Of a DNA stretch of 64,000 nt, positions 17,892 to 26,345 are shown one piece after another (position 1 is the stretch's first letter; every line of letters starts with the position of its first letter). A model generated the notes under the pieces. That model saw only the letters and a program-made list of their open reading frames with translations, had not been told where the DNA came from and searched no databases. Made by a program: the position numbers and the translations under genes. The stretch is taken from assembly GCF_016861655.1 (NCBI RefSeq), contig NZ_BOLN01000004.1:1-64000 (forward strand). The letters run 5' to 3'. The stretch is from Levilactobacillus lanxiensis. Its GTDB lineage: Bacteria; Bacillota; Bacilli; Lactobacillales; Lactobacillaceae.

Positions 17892-19034
17892 ATGAGTATT
17901 GTTTTAAAGCACGCGAAGATTTACACCGGTGACGAGGTTATTCCAGACGGGTTTATTCGTTTTGATCGTGAAATTGAAGCGGTTGGTCCCGTGGCTGATT
18001 TTCGACCATTGCCTGCCGATGAAATCCACGTGGTGACTGGCAAGACGATTGTTCCCGGATTTATTGACGTTCATAGCCATGGGGGCTACGGATATGATAG
18101 TATGGATGGGGACCCCGACCAAATTGATAAGATGGTTAACTTGATGTCCTTAGAAGGAATCACGTCCATCTTCCCAACCACGATGACCCAGTCTAACGAA
18201 GCCATTGACCACGCCATGCAAGGGATTGCGGTAGCCGCTGAACGGAATCCGTTGATTCAAGGCGTCCATTTGGAAGGGCCATTTATTGCGGCCATTTTCA
18301 AAGGAGCTCAGCCAGAAAAGTACATCAAGGATCCCGACGTTGCGCTGTTAGACCGCTGGAACAAGCTGTCCGGTGGTCGGGTCAAACTGATTACCTACGC
18401 GCCAGAAGACGACGGGGCCAAGAAGTTTGAAACCTACTGCTTAGCCAACGGCATCGTGCCATCTGTGGGGCATTCTAACGCCACGCGGGAACAATTATTG
18501 GAAAGCCGGGCCACCCATGTGACCCACTTGTACAACGCACAACGGGGCTTGCGGCACCGTGAACCCGGGGTTACCGGTCACGCCATGCTGGAAGACAGCC
18601 TGTTCTGTGAAATTATTTGTGATGGGTTCCACATCGTGCCCGACATGATCAAGTTGGCTTACGAGCAAAAGGGCCAACACCGGTTGGAACTAGTGACCGA
18701 TTCCATGCGGGCCAAGGGTATGCCAGAAGGCGTCAGTGAACTGGGTGGCCAAAAGGTGATCGTCAAGGACCGTCAAGCGCGGCTCGAGAGCGGTAACCTG
18801 GCTGGCTCCGTGCTCCGTTACGATGAAGCCTTCCGCAACGTCATTGCCTTCACCGGCTGTGACGTCAACGAAGCCGTGCAAATGAGTGCTGTGAACCAGG
18901 CCGAAGAGTTCGGCTTGACACAGAAGGGTAAACTGGAAGTAGGCCGCGATGCCGACTTAAACCTGTTGACTCGTGACCTGCACGTGGACACGACCTTCAG
19001 TTTGGGCCGGAATATGCAGGAATTAGTTAAATAA
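17892..19034 (+). CDS. nagA: N-acetylglucosamine-6-phosphate deacetylase
   Basis: 380 residues from ATG 17892, preceded by GAGGAGGAG. Amidohydrolase features: DVHSHGGYG (H-x-H metal site), the LEGPFI strand, GHSNAT and THLYNA histidines, and TDSMRAKG with the catalytic Asp near the C-terminal third. It converts GlcNAc-6-P to glucosamine-6-P and acetate, feeding amino sugars to glycolysis or wall synthesis. It is the first gene of a two-gene operon with its regulator and carries a NagR-type operator in its promoter. Confidence 0.95.
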   Translation: MSIVLKHAKIYTGDEVIPDGFIRFDREIEAVGPVADFRPLPADEIHVVTGKTIVPGFIDVHSHGGYGYDSMDGDPDQIDKMVNLMSLEGITSIFPTTMTQSNEAIDHAMQGIAVAAERNPLIQGVHLEGPFIAAIFKGAQPEKYIKDPDVALLDRWNKLSGGRVKLITYAPEDDGAKKFETYCLANGIVPSVGHSNATREQLLESRATHVTHLYNAQRGLRHREPGVTGHAMLEDSLFCEIICDGFHIVPDMIKLAYEQKGQHRLELVTDSMRAKGMPEGVSELGGQKVIVKDRQARLESGNLAGSVLRYDEAFRNVIAFTGCDVNEAVQMSAVNQAEEFGLTQKGKLEVGRDADLNLLTRDLHVDTTFSLGRNMQELVK

Positions 19035-19069
19035 AAATGTAGTTATTTTGAGAAGGGACGTTGGGTGCT

Positions 19070-19771
19070 GTGAGTTCACCGATTTATATTCAAATTCATA
19101 ATGACATTAAACGTGCAATTGAAGCCGGAAAATGGGCGGTAGGCGATCGAATTCCGTCCGAACGGGAGCTGTCTCGTGATTTTGATGTGAGTCGGATGAC
19201 GCTCCGTCAGGCCATTCAAACACTGGTGGATGAAGGAATCTTGGAACGCCAAGTGGGTTCTGGAACTTACGTGGCCAATCAAAAGGTTCAAGAAAAGATG
19301 TCCGGGGTGACCAGTTTTACCGATCTAATGTTGACCCAGGGCAAGCAACCCACCAGCAAGACCATTTCGTATCACGTGATGAATCCATCCTTGAGTGAGG
19401 CCGAAAAGCTGAAGCTCAACGAGGATGATCAGGTGCTGCGGATGGAACGGATTCGCTACGGCGACGATGTCCCAATTTGTTTTGAAGTGGCCACCGTACC
19501 AGAAAAATTGGTCGACGGCTTGAACAAGAAGGAAGTCACGAGCTCACTGTACCGGGCCTTGGAAGATAAGAAAAAGTTGAATCCAGGTAAGGCCCAACAG
19601 ACCGTCTCGGCCATGTCCGCCTCAGAACGGATTGCGGAATACCTGAATATCAAGCGGGGCGACGCTATTTTACGGTTGCGTCAGGTGACCTATCTGCAGG
19701 ATGGCACACCGTTTGAATATGTTCGGACGCAATACGTCGGCGAACGCTTTGAATTTTATTTGGAAAAATAA
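19070..19771 (+). CDS. nagR: GntR family regulator with UTRA domain (NagR-like)
   Basis: About 233 residues. N-terminal winged helix typical of GntR (GDRIPSERELSRDFDVSRMTLRQAI, then VGSGTYVA), and a C-terminal UTRA effector domain (RYGDDVPICFEVATVP, TYLQDGTPFEYVRTQY). This matches NagR/YvoA, which senses glucosamine- or GlcNAc-6-phosphate. GTG 19070 is preferred because AGAAGGGA lies 11 nt upstream; a TTG at 19061 is too near it. Located 35 nt after nagA. Likely targets: the nagA promoter site and perhaps the half-sites at 525-558. Confidence 0.9.
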   Translation: MSSPIYIQIHNDIKRAIEAGKWAVGDRIPSERELSRDFDVSRMTLRQAIQTLVDEGILERQVGSGTYVANQKVQEKMSGVTSFTDLMLTQGKQPTSKTISYHVMNPSLSEAEKLKLNEDDQVLRMERIRYGDDVPICFEVATVPEKLVDGLNKKEVTSSLYRALEDKKKLNPGKAQQTVSAMSASERIAEYLNIKRGDAILRLRQVTYLQDGTPFEYVRTQYVGERFEFYLEK

Positions 19772-19785
19772 GCTAGGAATGCGAA

Positions 19786-19835
19786 AAGTGCCTCACAAAG
19801 GTTAGCTGGAATGCTAACGCGTTTGTGAGGCACTT
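19786..19835 (-). terminator. Strong stem-loop after nagR, T tract on the minus strand
   Basis: AAGTGCCTCACAAA (19786-19799) pairs with TTTGTGAGGCACTT (19822-19835), with an inner GTTAGC/GCTAAC helix. The better U tract (after the stem in the minus direction) suggests it stops reverse transcripts coming from the glycosyltransferase; it may act both ways. Confidence 0.7.
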
Positions 19836-19855
19836 GTTGTAAGCGGGGTGATGTG

Positions 19856-20362
19856 ATGGTCACAATTCGATTGGCCCGAGCCGATGATGATTTTCAGGCG
19901 GTCGCCCAACTTTACTGGACCGTTTGGCAGGACACCTATCGTGGTCTGTTGCCGGCAGAATTCTTGGCCGAGCTAACACCGGCGACTTGGCATCCCGAAC
20001 GGCACTGGCGTCGTCAGTTACTAGCGTTTGATGACCAACACCAGTTAGTGGGGACCTGTGCCTTTGGTCCGGCCCGCGATGCCCAGTTTGCTGGGTGGGG
20101 CGAGATCAATTCCATCTATCTGTTGCCAACGGTGCAGCACCAGGGGCTTGGCCGCCAATTGATGCAGCGAGCCATGACCGCCCTGCAGGCGCAAGCGTTT
20201 GACCGCCTCGTCCTGTGGGTGCTGGTGACTAATGAGCCGGCGCGTCAGTTTTACCAGCGCTGTGGCTTCGTGGCCACGGCCCGCGTGAAGACCCAGGGGC
20301 CTATCCGCGAGGTAGCGTACGTTTGGCCTGCTGCCGCACGAGGTGCAGGTAGCGGGGAATGA
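19856..20362 (+). CDS. GNAT family N-acetyltransferase
   Basis: 168 residues from ATG 19856, about 7 nt after AAGCGGGG. The acetyl-CoA site is VQHQGLGRQLM (Q-x-x-G-x-G) after the typical beta-4 strand INSIYLLP, and the C-terminal half has NEPARQFYQRCGFV, characteristic of GNAT. The substrate is unknown. Its last 62 nt overlap, on the opposite strand, the 3' end of the glycosyltransferase gene. Confidence 0.88.
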   Translation: MVTIRLARADDDFQAVAQLYWTVWQDTYRGLLPAEFLAELTPATWHPERHWRRQLLAFDDQHQLVGTCAFGPARDAQFAGWGEINSIYLLPTVQHQGLGRQLMQRAMTALQAQAFDRLVLWVLVTNEPARQFYQRCGFVATARVKTQGPIREVAYVWPAAARGAGSGE

Positions 20363-21044
20363 CCGCGATCCGCTTGAGACGCTTGGGTTCCTTCAGGGTC
20401 CGGTAGAACCATTCCAAATGGTGGTCTTGCCAGAACTTGGGTGCCCGAATCACGGCGCCGGCCAGAACGTCAAAACTACCGCCGACCCCCATCCAGAGGC
20501 CCTTGGTCGTGTGCCGGTACTGGTGAATGAACTGTTCTTGCTTGGGAAAACCCAACGCAGCGAAGACCATGTCCGGTTGTTTGGCCGTGATGTCGGCGAC
20601 GATGGGGGCTTCGTCCTGGAAGTAGCCATCGTGAATGCCGGCAACCTCTAAGCCCGGGTAGTCCCGCGCCAGAATCGGTTTGAGCTGGGCGATGACCTCG
20701 GGCTTGGCGCCTAGGAAATAGGCGGAGCGGTGCTGGTCACTGCCCCAGGTGAGCAGATCCTGTAAGGTATCGAACCCAGTGATGCGTTCGGGAAGGGGCT
20801 GCTTTAAAATTTTAGCCCCGTCCAGGATGCCGACCCCGTCCGGTGTGATGAAGTCTGCGCCTAAGATCAGGTCGCGGTAAGCCGCGTGTTCATGGGCGTA
20901 CATCGCAATTTCCGGATTGGCGGTCACCACGAAGGTATTTTGCTGCTGGGTGATGCGCTGCTGTAAGACGGGTAGTAAGTCCGCCGCAGTGGTCTTGACG
21001 AAGGGTAAGTCAAGCACGGTGACGGTGGGAAATGTGGTTTGCAT
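20301..21044 (-). CDS. tagA: WecG/TagA/CpsF family glycosyltransferase (GT26)
   Basis: 247 residues; the start at 21044 has AGAGGAG upstream, while an upstream in-frame ATG lacks one. Motifs: VTANPEIAMYA near the N-terminus, TPDGVGI (family D-G-x-G), LGFPKQE and GVGGSFDVLAG with RAP, and a basic C-terminal tail that in TagA contacts the membrane. TagA adds ManNAc to lipid-linked GlcNAc at the start of wall teichoic acid synthesis. It stands alone here, convergent with the GNAT gene. Confidence 0.9.
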   Translation of the reverse strand: MQTTFPTVTVLDLPFVKTTAADLLPVLQQRITQQQNTFVVTANPEIAMYAHEHAAYRDLILGADFITPDGVGILDGAKILKQPLPERITGFDTLQDLLTWGSDQHRSAYFLGAKPEVIAQLKPILARDYPGLEVAGIHDGYFQDEAPIVADITAKQPDMVFAALGFPKQEQFIHQYRHTTKGLWMGVGGSFDVLAGAVIRAPKFWQDHHLEWFYRTLKEPKRLKRIAVIPRYLHLVRQQAKRTLPRG

Positions 21045-21119
21045 AGGGGGACTCCTCTCAAGATTGGTACGAGAGCGAATTAAGCCCCCGTTACCGCAGT
21101 CAACCACGCCCGTTTAAAA

Positions 21120-21300
21120 ACGGACGCTTGTGAGAACCACACCCCATGGTATGGCGACCACAATTTGCTTAGATACAGCGCTAGCCTACGAATAGGACTT
21201 ATCCGCTAATTACCAAAGCCTTTTAGGTCCGCAGGTTGCCAGACGGACTTGTTTCTTATAGGGTTGCTAACCCCTTGGCTAGAATATTTTTAGCCGCGTT
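21120..21300 (-). ncRNA. Probable omega RNA (reRNA) region at the tnpB 3' end
   Basis: TnpB proteins use an RNA made from the 3' end of tnpB and the element's right end. The 140-nt non-coding tail here folds (for example GTCCG...CGGAC around 21220-21246 and CCGTTT...AAACGG at 21110-21123). Exact ends and guide cannot be read from sequence alone. Confidence 0.45.
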
Positions 21301-22509
21301 ATGGTCACGCACATGAAACGTCCCACAACTAGGACACGTCCATTCGCGGTCAGCTAACGTCAACTTATTCTTGCCGACCATGACATGTCCACAATGGCTA
21401 CAAGTTTGTGTCGTATTACGGGGATTGATAGTCAAGAATTTTCTGCCATATAAGTCAGCTTTATAAGCCAACATACTCAGTAAAGTTCGCCAACCAACGT
21501 CTGAGATACTCATCGCCAAGGCGTGATTCCGCAACATATTTTTACTTCGCAGTTCTTCAGCTACGACTAAATCGTGGTTTTTGATCAAGGTCGTAGAGAC
21601 GTGGTGTAGAAAGTTTTTACGTTGATTGGCAACTTTAAGTTGTAGCTTGGCTATTTGTAGCCGTTGCTTTTGATAATTCTTTGATTCCGATAACCGTCGT
21701 TGGCTCTTTTTAGCTCGTCTGGCCCGTCGTGACAGTTTCCGCTGAGCTTTAGCCAGCTTTCCTTTAATCATCCGGTAATAGCGCGGATTATCAATCACCT
21801 GTCCATTGGAATCTGTCAGGAAATTATCAAGATTCAAATCAATGCCGACTTTAGATTCAATCTCAGGCTGCTTAGCAACAAATGGATGTTCCGAGCCAAT
21901 CTGCATGGACACAAAATAATGACCCACAGCGTCCATTGAAACCGTTGTCGTCCCGATTCTAATGTCATTAGCTCGGTTTAAAATCTTCGATGGAAGTCCT
22001 CTGAAACGGAGACGTCCCAGCTTGGGTAACCACAGATGGTGGGTATCAGTTAATCTGACGCTTCCATTACTCATAGTTGGTTCCAATACCTTGGCCCCAT
22101 AGAGGCAGGACGTTTGATAAGTCTGCGTATAACCACGCTTATGAAACTTAGGCGTCCCCGCCTGATGAACCTGGCGGAATAGTTTCCAAGCAGTTTTGTA
22201 ATTCTTGATAGCGTTGGCTTTCATCAAACTGTCAAAGTCTGGGTGATTGAGCCATCCATGAATATTGGAGATAGCAGTTGATGGCTTCTTCAGACGCTCA
22301 GTCAAATCAGCAATTCGCTTCAAAACAAGCGTGATTGGCGTTTTAACTTTTTTCAGCCAGAATAAATCGTTGTTCATCCCGTTCATTTCGTTATAAATGA
22401 AGCGACTCGCATCGCTGTTACGTTTGATCAGACGCTTCTGTTCGGTTGAAGGAAAAACACGGACCTTAACCCCATAATGATAAGGTAATTGTGCCATCGT
22501 TTTTGTCAT
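21256..22509 (-). CDS. tnpB: RNA-guided endonuclease TnpB of IS605 family
   Basis: 417 residues. The start at 22509 follows AAAAGGAGG; an earlier ATG is not supported. RuvC-like active residues are present: D224 in VGIDLNLDNF, E318/E319 in VVAEEL and D402 in RDHNAAKNI, with a zinc ribbon C370-x2-C373 ... C392-x2-C395. The catalytic set and length are intact, so it may be an active nuclease guided by the adjacent omega RNA. The N-terminal OrfB-type domain is also complete (FPSTEQKRLIKRN). Confidence 0.93.
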   Translation of the reverse strand: MTKTMAQLPYHYGVKVRVFPSTEQKRLIKRNSDASRFIYNEMNGMNNDLFWLKKVKTPITLVLKRIADLTERLKKPSTAISNIHGWLNHPDFDSLMKANAIKNYKTAWKLFRQVHQAGTPKFHKRGYTQTYQTSCLYGAKVLEPTMSNGSVRLTDTHHLWLPKLGRLRFRGLPSKILNRANDIRIGTTTVSMDAVGHYFVSMQIGSEHPFVAKQPEIESKVGIDLNLDNFLTDSNGQVIDNPRYYRMIKGKLAKAQRKLSRRARRAKKSQRRLSESKNYQKQRLQIAKLQLKVANQRKNFLHHVSTTLIKNHDLVVAEELRSKNMLRNHALAMSISDVGWRTLLSMLAYKADLYGRKFLTINPRNTTQTCSHCGHVMVGKNKLTLADREWTCPSCGTFHVRDHNAAKNILAKGLATL

Positions 22510-22605
22510 AAACTGCCACCTCCTTTTGCTTGATAGTAAGCATATCATATGAGTATACTGTATCCATAGTAAGTTGTCTTATAATAATATTTATGGAGGT
22601 AACGT

Positions 22606-23025
22606 ATGAGTAAAAGTAATGGCGGAGAAATCCACGAACGAGGCTATGTTTACAACTTTCATTTTCACCTGGTCTGGGTTACCAAGTATCGGCATGAAGC
22701 ATTTACAACACCTAAGCTGGTCGCTGAAATGACCGACATTCTAACGAAGATAGCCCGACTGAACGAAGTGACCATTGAGCAGATGGAGGTAATGCCTGAT
22801 TATATCCACTTACTACTAAGCTTTAAGCCCAAGTACGCGCCAACCAATGTTGTCAAAGCCTTCAAGGGCGGTTCGGCTCGCTTATTCTTTGAATTGCATC
22901 CAGAGCTAAAAGCTCAAAAGTCCTGGGGTGGGCATCTCTGGTCACCTAGTTACTTCATGAGTACCCTGGGTGATATGAGCAAGACGACCATGGAAAACTA
23001 TATTGCTAATCAGCGAAAGGAATAG
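22606..23025 (+). CDS. tnpA: IS200/IS605 Y1 transposase TnpA (HUH motif altered)
   Basis: 139 residues, normal size, starting at ATG 22606 after TGGAGG. N-terminal YNFHFHLVWVTKYR and catalytic Tyr in MENYIANQ are as in IS200-like TnpA. The metal-binding HUH motif usually reads P-D-H-h-H-L-L; here it is PDYIHLLL, so the first His is Tyr (a TAT codon, one base from CAT). This may impair single-strand transposition. The gene is otherwise full length and divergent from tnpB. Confidence 0.9.
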   Translation: MSKSNGGEIHERGYVYNFHFHLVWVTKYRHEAFTTPKLVAEMTDILTKIARLNEVTIEQMEVMPDYIHLLLSFKPKYAPTNVVKAFKGGSARLFFELHPELKAQKSWGGHLWSPSYFMSTLGDMSKTTMENYIANQRKE

Positions 23026-23177
23026 TAGCATTCATCTCTTGTTTGAAAGCAAGGGGATTCTGCCTAACTCATATTAAATAGTATGACGCTCTGTTTGTTT
23101 CATGCTAAAATAAACGTATTGAAATTAAAAATGAAACGTGATAATTCAGTTCGAAAACCAGCTAAGGAGTAGCTATT

Positions 23178-24644
23178 ATGACGAATTTGTATCCTGACGA
23201 CAGTATGACTCTGCATACGGATGCCTATCAGATCAATATGATTCAGACTTATTACGAACAAGGCATCGCTGACAAGCGCGCCGTCTTTGAAGTCTTTTTC
23301 CGAGACATGCCGTTTAAAAACGGTTACGCGGTATTTGCTGGCTTGGAACACATTGTTCATTATATCCAAAATCTACATTTTTCCCAAACAGATATTGATT
23401 ACTTACGGGAAGCTGAAGATTATTCCGAAGATTTTCTAAACTATCTCGCCAATTTTAAATTCCGTGGCTCGATTCGTTCGGCCGTTGAAGGGGAACTGGT
23501 TTATGCCCACGAACCCTTGTTACAGGTCGAAGGGCCATTAGCTGATTGCCAATTGGTTGAAACGGCCATTTTGAACATCATCAATTATCAAACGCTGATT
23601 GCCACCAAGGCCGCGCGGATTCGTTCCGTGGCCGGCGATGACGCCCTGATGGAATTTGGGACGCGGCGGGCTCAGGAATTTGATGCCGCTATCTGGGGTA
23701 CCCGGGCGGCCTTTATCGGTGGTTTCGATGCCACGTCTAACGTCCGTGCTGGCAAGATTTTTGGTATCCCGATTAGCGGGACCCACGCGCACGCCCTGGT
23801 CCAGACCTACGGCAACGATTACGATGCCTTCATGGCCTACGCCAAGACCCACCGCGACTGTGTCTTCCTGGTCGATACCTACGATACGTTACGCAGTGGG
23901 GTGCCCAACGCCATTAAGGTGGCCAAGGAACTCGGCGACCAGATCAATTTCCAAGGGGTCCGCATCGATTCCGGGGATATGGCCTACCTGTCCAAACGGG
24001 TTCGGCAAAAACTGGATGAAGCGGGCTTCCCGAACGCTAAGATTTACGCATCCAACGATCTGGATGAAAAGACGATTCAAAGTCTCAAGATGCAGGACGC
24101 CAAGATTGACGTCTGGGGGATTGGGACCAAGCTGATCACGGCCTTTGACCAACCCGCTCTGGGTGCCGTTTACAAGATGGTTGCCATCGAAGACGAGACT
24201 GGCAAGATGAAGGGAACCATCAAGCTGTCGAACAACGCTGAAAAGGTTACGACGCCGGGCAAGAAGCAGGTTTGGCGAATCACCAAGAAGGCGGATGGCA
24301 AGACCGAAGGGGATTACGTGGCCTTGGTCAACGAAGATCCGCGGAATGAAGACTCGCTGTTCATGTTCCATCCCAGCTTTACCTACATTAACAAGACCGT
24401 GAACGACTTTAATGCGCGACCCATTTTGCAAGATATCTTTGATCAGGGTGAACTGGTTTACAAGTTGCCGACCTTGTCGGCGGTGCGGGACCGGTGTCGT
24501 GGTGCCTTAGCGAACCTGTGGCCAGAGTACAAGCGGGACCTGAATCCACAAAAGTATCCCGTGGACCTGTCGCAAGATTGCTGGGACCACAAGATGGCCA
24601 TCATCAAAGACATTCACAGTTACGTTCAAACCATGCCCGAGTAA
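23178..24644 (+). CDS. pncB: Nicotinate phosphoribosyltransferase
   Basis: 488 residues. ATG 23178 follows AAGGAG. Family marks: LHTDAYQINMIQTYYEQG at the N-terminus, MEFGTRRAQ, SGTHAHALVQ with the phosphorylated-His region, and the phosphate-binding RIDSGDMAYLSK. It forms nicotinate mononucleotide from nicotinate and PRPP (ATP-assisted), the first step of the salvage route to NAD. It is followed 30 nt later by nadE, so the pair forms a salvage operon. Confidence 0.95.
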   Translation: MTNLYPDDSMTLHTDAYQINMIQTYYEQGIADKRAVFEVFFRDMPFKNGYAVFAGLEHIVHYIQNLHFSQTDIDYLREAEDYSEDFLNYLANFKFRGSIRSAVEGELVYAHEPLLQVEGPLADCQLVETAILNIINYQTLIATKAARIRSVAGDDALMEFGTRRAQEFDAAIWGTRAAFIGGFDATSNVRAGKIFGIPISGTHAHALVQTYGNDYDAFMAYAKTHRDCVFLVDTYDTLRSGVPNAIKVAKELGDQINFQGVRIDSGDMAYLSKRVRQKLDEAGFPNAKIYASNDLDEKTIQSLKMQDAKIDVWGIGTKLITAFDQPALGAVYKMVAIEDETGKMKGTIKLSNNAEKVTTPGKKQVWRITKKADGKTEGDYVALVNEDPRNEDSLFMFHPSFTYINKTVNDFNARPILQDIFDQGELVYKLPTLSAVRDRCRGALANLWPEYKRDLNPQKYPVDLSQDCWDHKMAIIKDIHSYVQTMPE

Positions 24645-24674
24645 GCCCGAGCAAATAAATTAGGGGGCAGAGTT

Positions 24675-25505
24675 ATGCGTGCCATGCAAAAAGAAATTAT
24701 TGCGGCGTTGAAGGTACAGCCCACCATTGATCCGGCGACTGAAGTTCGGCGGAGCGTGGACTTTTTAAAGAGCTACCTCCAACACTATGATTTTATGAAG
24801 ACCTTAGTGTTAGGGATTTCTGGCGGCCAGGATTCAACCTTGGCCGGCATCCTGTGTGAACAGGCGGTCACGGAGCTACGCCAAGAGACCGGCGACAGCG
24901 ACTACCGCTTCATTGCGGTGCGGTTGCCTTACGGCGAACAGGCCGATGAGGATGATGCCATGATGGCCATCGACTTCATGGGTGCCGACGAGGTGGAACG
25001 GGTAAACATTCAACCGGCTACCGACGCGATGGTGGCGGCCGTTTCAGCCAACCACGAAAACGTGAGTGACTTTAACAAAGGCAACATCAAGGCGCGGCAA
25101 CGGATGATTGCCCAGTACGCGATTGCCGGGGTCCGCTCCGGTGCTGTTGTCGGGACGGATCACGCCGCGGAAGCCGTGACAGGGTTCTACACCAAATATG
25201 GGGATGGCGCCACGGATATTTGCCCAATTTGGCGGCTGGATAAGCGTCAGGGGGCGGCCATGTTGACCTACCTTGGTGCGCCGGAACACCTGTACAAGAA
25301 GATTCCAACGGCTGATTTGGAAGAAGACCGGCCAGCCTTGCCCGATGAGGCAGCGCTGGGCGTGCGTTACGAAGACATTGACGACTACCTGGAAGGCCGG
25401 ACCGTCAGTGACACTGCGGCAGAACGCATCGAGAACTGGTACCGGAAGACCGCGCACAAGCGCCACTTACCGGTCAACGTTTACGATACATTCTGGCAAG
25501 ACTAA
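24675..25505 (+). CDS. nadE: NH3-dependent NAD synthetase
   Basis: 276 residues, the ammonia-dependent short form without a glutaminase domain. The ATP-pyrophosphatase P-loop is SGGQDS, followed by [27 protein letters not shown] and [12 protein letters not shown]. It amidates deamido-NAD to NAD. ATG 24675 has AGGGGGCAG upstream. Co-transcribed with pncB. Confidence 0.96.
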   Translation: MRAMQKEIIAALKVQPTIDPATEVRRSVDFLKSYLQHYDFMKTLVLGISGGQDSTLAGILCEQAVTELRQETGDSDYRFIAVRLPYGEQADEDDAMMAIDFMGADEVERVNIQPATDAMVAAVSANHENVSDFNKGNIKARQRMIAQYAIAGVRSGAVVGTDHAAEAVTGFYTKYGDGATDICPIWRLDKRQGAAMLTYLGAPEHLYKKIPTADLEEDRPALPDEAALGVRYEDIDDYLEGRTVSDTAAERIENWYRKTAHKRHLPVNVYDTFWQD

Positions 25506-25523
25506 TTTGGAGGCACCAAGACT

Positions 25524-25958
25524 ATGCAAAAAAATAATATGAACGGCTACATCAAGATTCTCTCGGGCGTGTTACAAACGACCGAAGAGGGTGCTGGCAC
25601 CATGAATGATGATTTTGAAAAAATGCGCAACGCCATCGACAACGACACGGTCGGTGAGTTAAGCCAAGTCGACCTGCAAAAGGTTGCCGATAATTTCCAA
25701 CGGGGAACCGACGCCTACGAAGACAACTTGAACAAGCTTGAACAGGCCAGTGTGCCCGTTCGCGTTTTGGGCAAGCACAAGTCCTTGGTGGCCGCTTACC
25801 GGACCTACACGGACGCTTGCCAATCCATGACGGACAGCATTGACGTGGAACACCAAGCAGTCAATGCTGACGCCTTCAACGCGGCAGAGTCCACGCAAGA
25901 AAATGCCATGGAAAAAGTCACGGCCGCAACACAACGGATCATGACGAGTCCCATGTAA
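25524..25958 (+). CDS. Hypothetical protein, helical
   Basis: 144 residues, not recognised. It is mostly predicted helix, rich in Asp, Asn, Gln and Ala, with no membrane segment or signal. ATG 25524 has TTGGAGGC upstream; an internal ATG at 25602 has a weaker site and would give a 118-residue form. It follows nadE by 18 nt and ends at a terminator, so it belongs to the pncB-nadE transcript, without showing that it acts in NAD metabolism. Confidence 0.75.
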   Translation: MQKNNMNGYIKILSGVLQTTEEGAGTMNDDFEKMRNAIDNDTVGELSQVDLQKVADNFQRGTDAYEDNLNKLEQASVPVRVLGKHKSLVAAYRTYTDACQSMTDSIDVEHQAVNADAFNAAESTQENAMEKVTAATQRIMTSPM

Positions 25959-25970
25959 TGGCATTAAATG

Positions 25971-26006
25971 AAAGGGTCGCTTCACAGCTTGTGGGGTGAC
26001 CTTTTT
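25971..26006 (+). terminator. Terminator of the pncB-nadE operon
   Basis: AAGGGTC (25972-25978) pairs with GACCTTT around an inner CACAG...TGTGG helix, followed by TTTTT. Confidence 0.8.
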
Positions 26007-26040
26007 GCTTGCGGTAATTCATCGTGGCCGCTGGCTAGCA

Positions 26041-26049
26041 TGGTATAAT
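26041..26049 (+). promoter_or_regulatory. Extended -10 promoter in front of repeat copy 3
   Basis: TGGTATAAT is a perfect extended -10 element (TGnTATAAT). The -35 region is weak. Transcription would start near 26056, at the left edge of the structured repeat. Confidence 0.6.
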
Positions 26050-26055
26050 GGTGCA

Positions 26056-26345
26056 AGACAATGTCGTTCCCGACGGCGGATTCAAGGTGTCCCGCTGTGG
26101 GGAACGGCTCCAGCCGGGTTAAGCCATCGTTGACAGTGCCTCCGGGATGGTGAAAATGAGACCGGTTCGCTGTGGGCGCCCGCCTGGAGCCAAAGGGCGG
26201 TCTCCAGGCTTACTTTGAGCCGCTGAGAAACGCATCTCAAAGATAGCAATGACCTTAGTGGTTTCACCACTAAGGTCATTCCCACGGCTGAGCTCATTTT
26301 CACCATCCCTGTGGCTAACGCTGGTTTAGCCGCGGCATCGTCGGA
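26056..26345 (+). ncRNA. Structured repeat copy 3, candidate non-coding RNA or tex leader
   Basis: GC-rich non-coding DNA between nadE operon and tex. A 16-bp perfect helix (26145-26160 with 26293-26308) encloses three hairpins: GCCTGGAG...CTCCAGGC, TTTGAG...CTCAAA, and a 14-bp hairpin 26248-26261/26267-26280. The skeleton matches copies 1 and 2 at 17 kb. No T-box or known riboswitch core is visible. It could be a free ncRNA, a leader of tex, or a DNA-level repeat. Confidence 0.55.

Larger units (their letters stand above)
21110..23080. mobile_element. IS200/IS605 family element (IS605-type, divergent tnpA and tnpB)
   Basis: tnpB on minus and tnpA on plus, back to back, is the IS605 layout. 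There are no inverted terminal repeats, as expected. In this family the left end flanks the 3' end of tnpA (here the right side, about 23026-23080, with a small CTTG...CAAG hairpin) and the right end flanks the 3' end of tnpB (21110-21255). Exact borders cannot be set without an empty site. Confidence 0.75.

Noticed and set aside
17517-17893. Short frames on both strands across repeat copy 2
   Set aside because: GC-rich palindromic DNA gives chance frames; no ribosome sites and no protein-like pattern.
21111-23323. CGTTTAAAAACGG at 21111 and in pncB (23311) as IS ends or target duplication
   Set aside because: The second copy is inside an intact pncB coding region and IS605 elements do not make target duplications; probably chance.
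26082-26306. 74-codon minus frame in repeat copy 3
   Set aside because: It covers the structured element; no ribosome site.
26056-26345. T-box or known riboswitch upstream of tex
   Set aside because: No T-box core, no anti-terminator pair, and tex is not a usual target of either.
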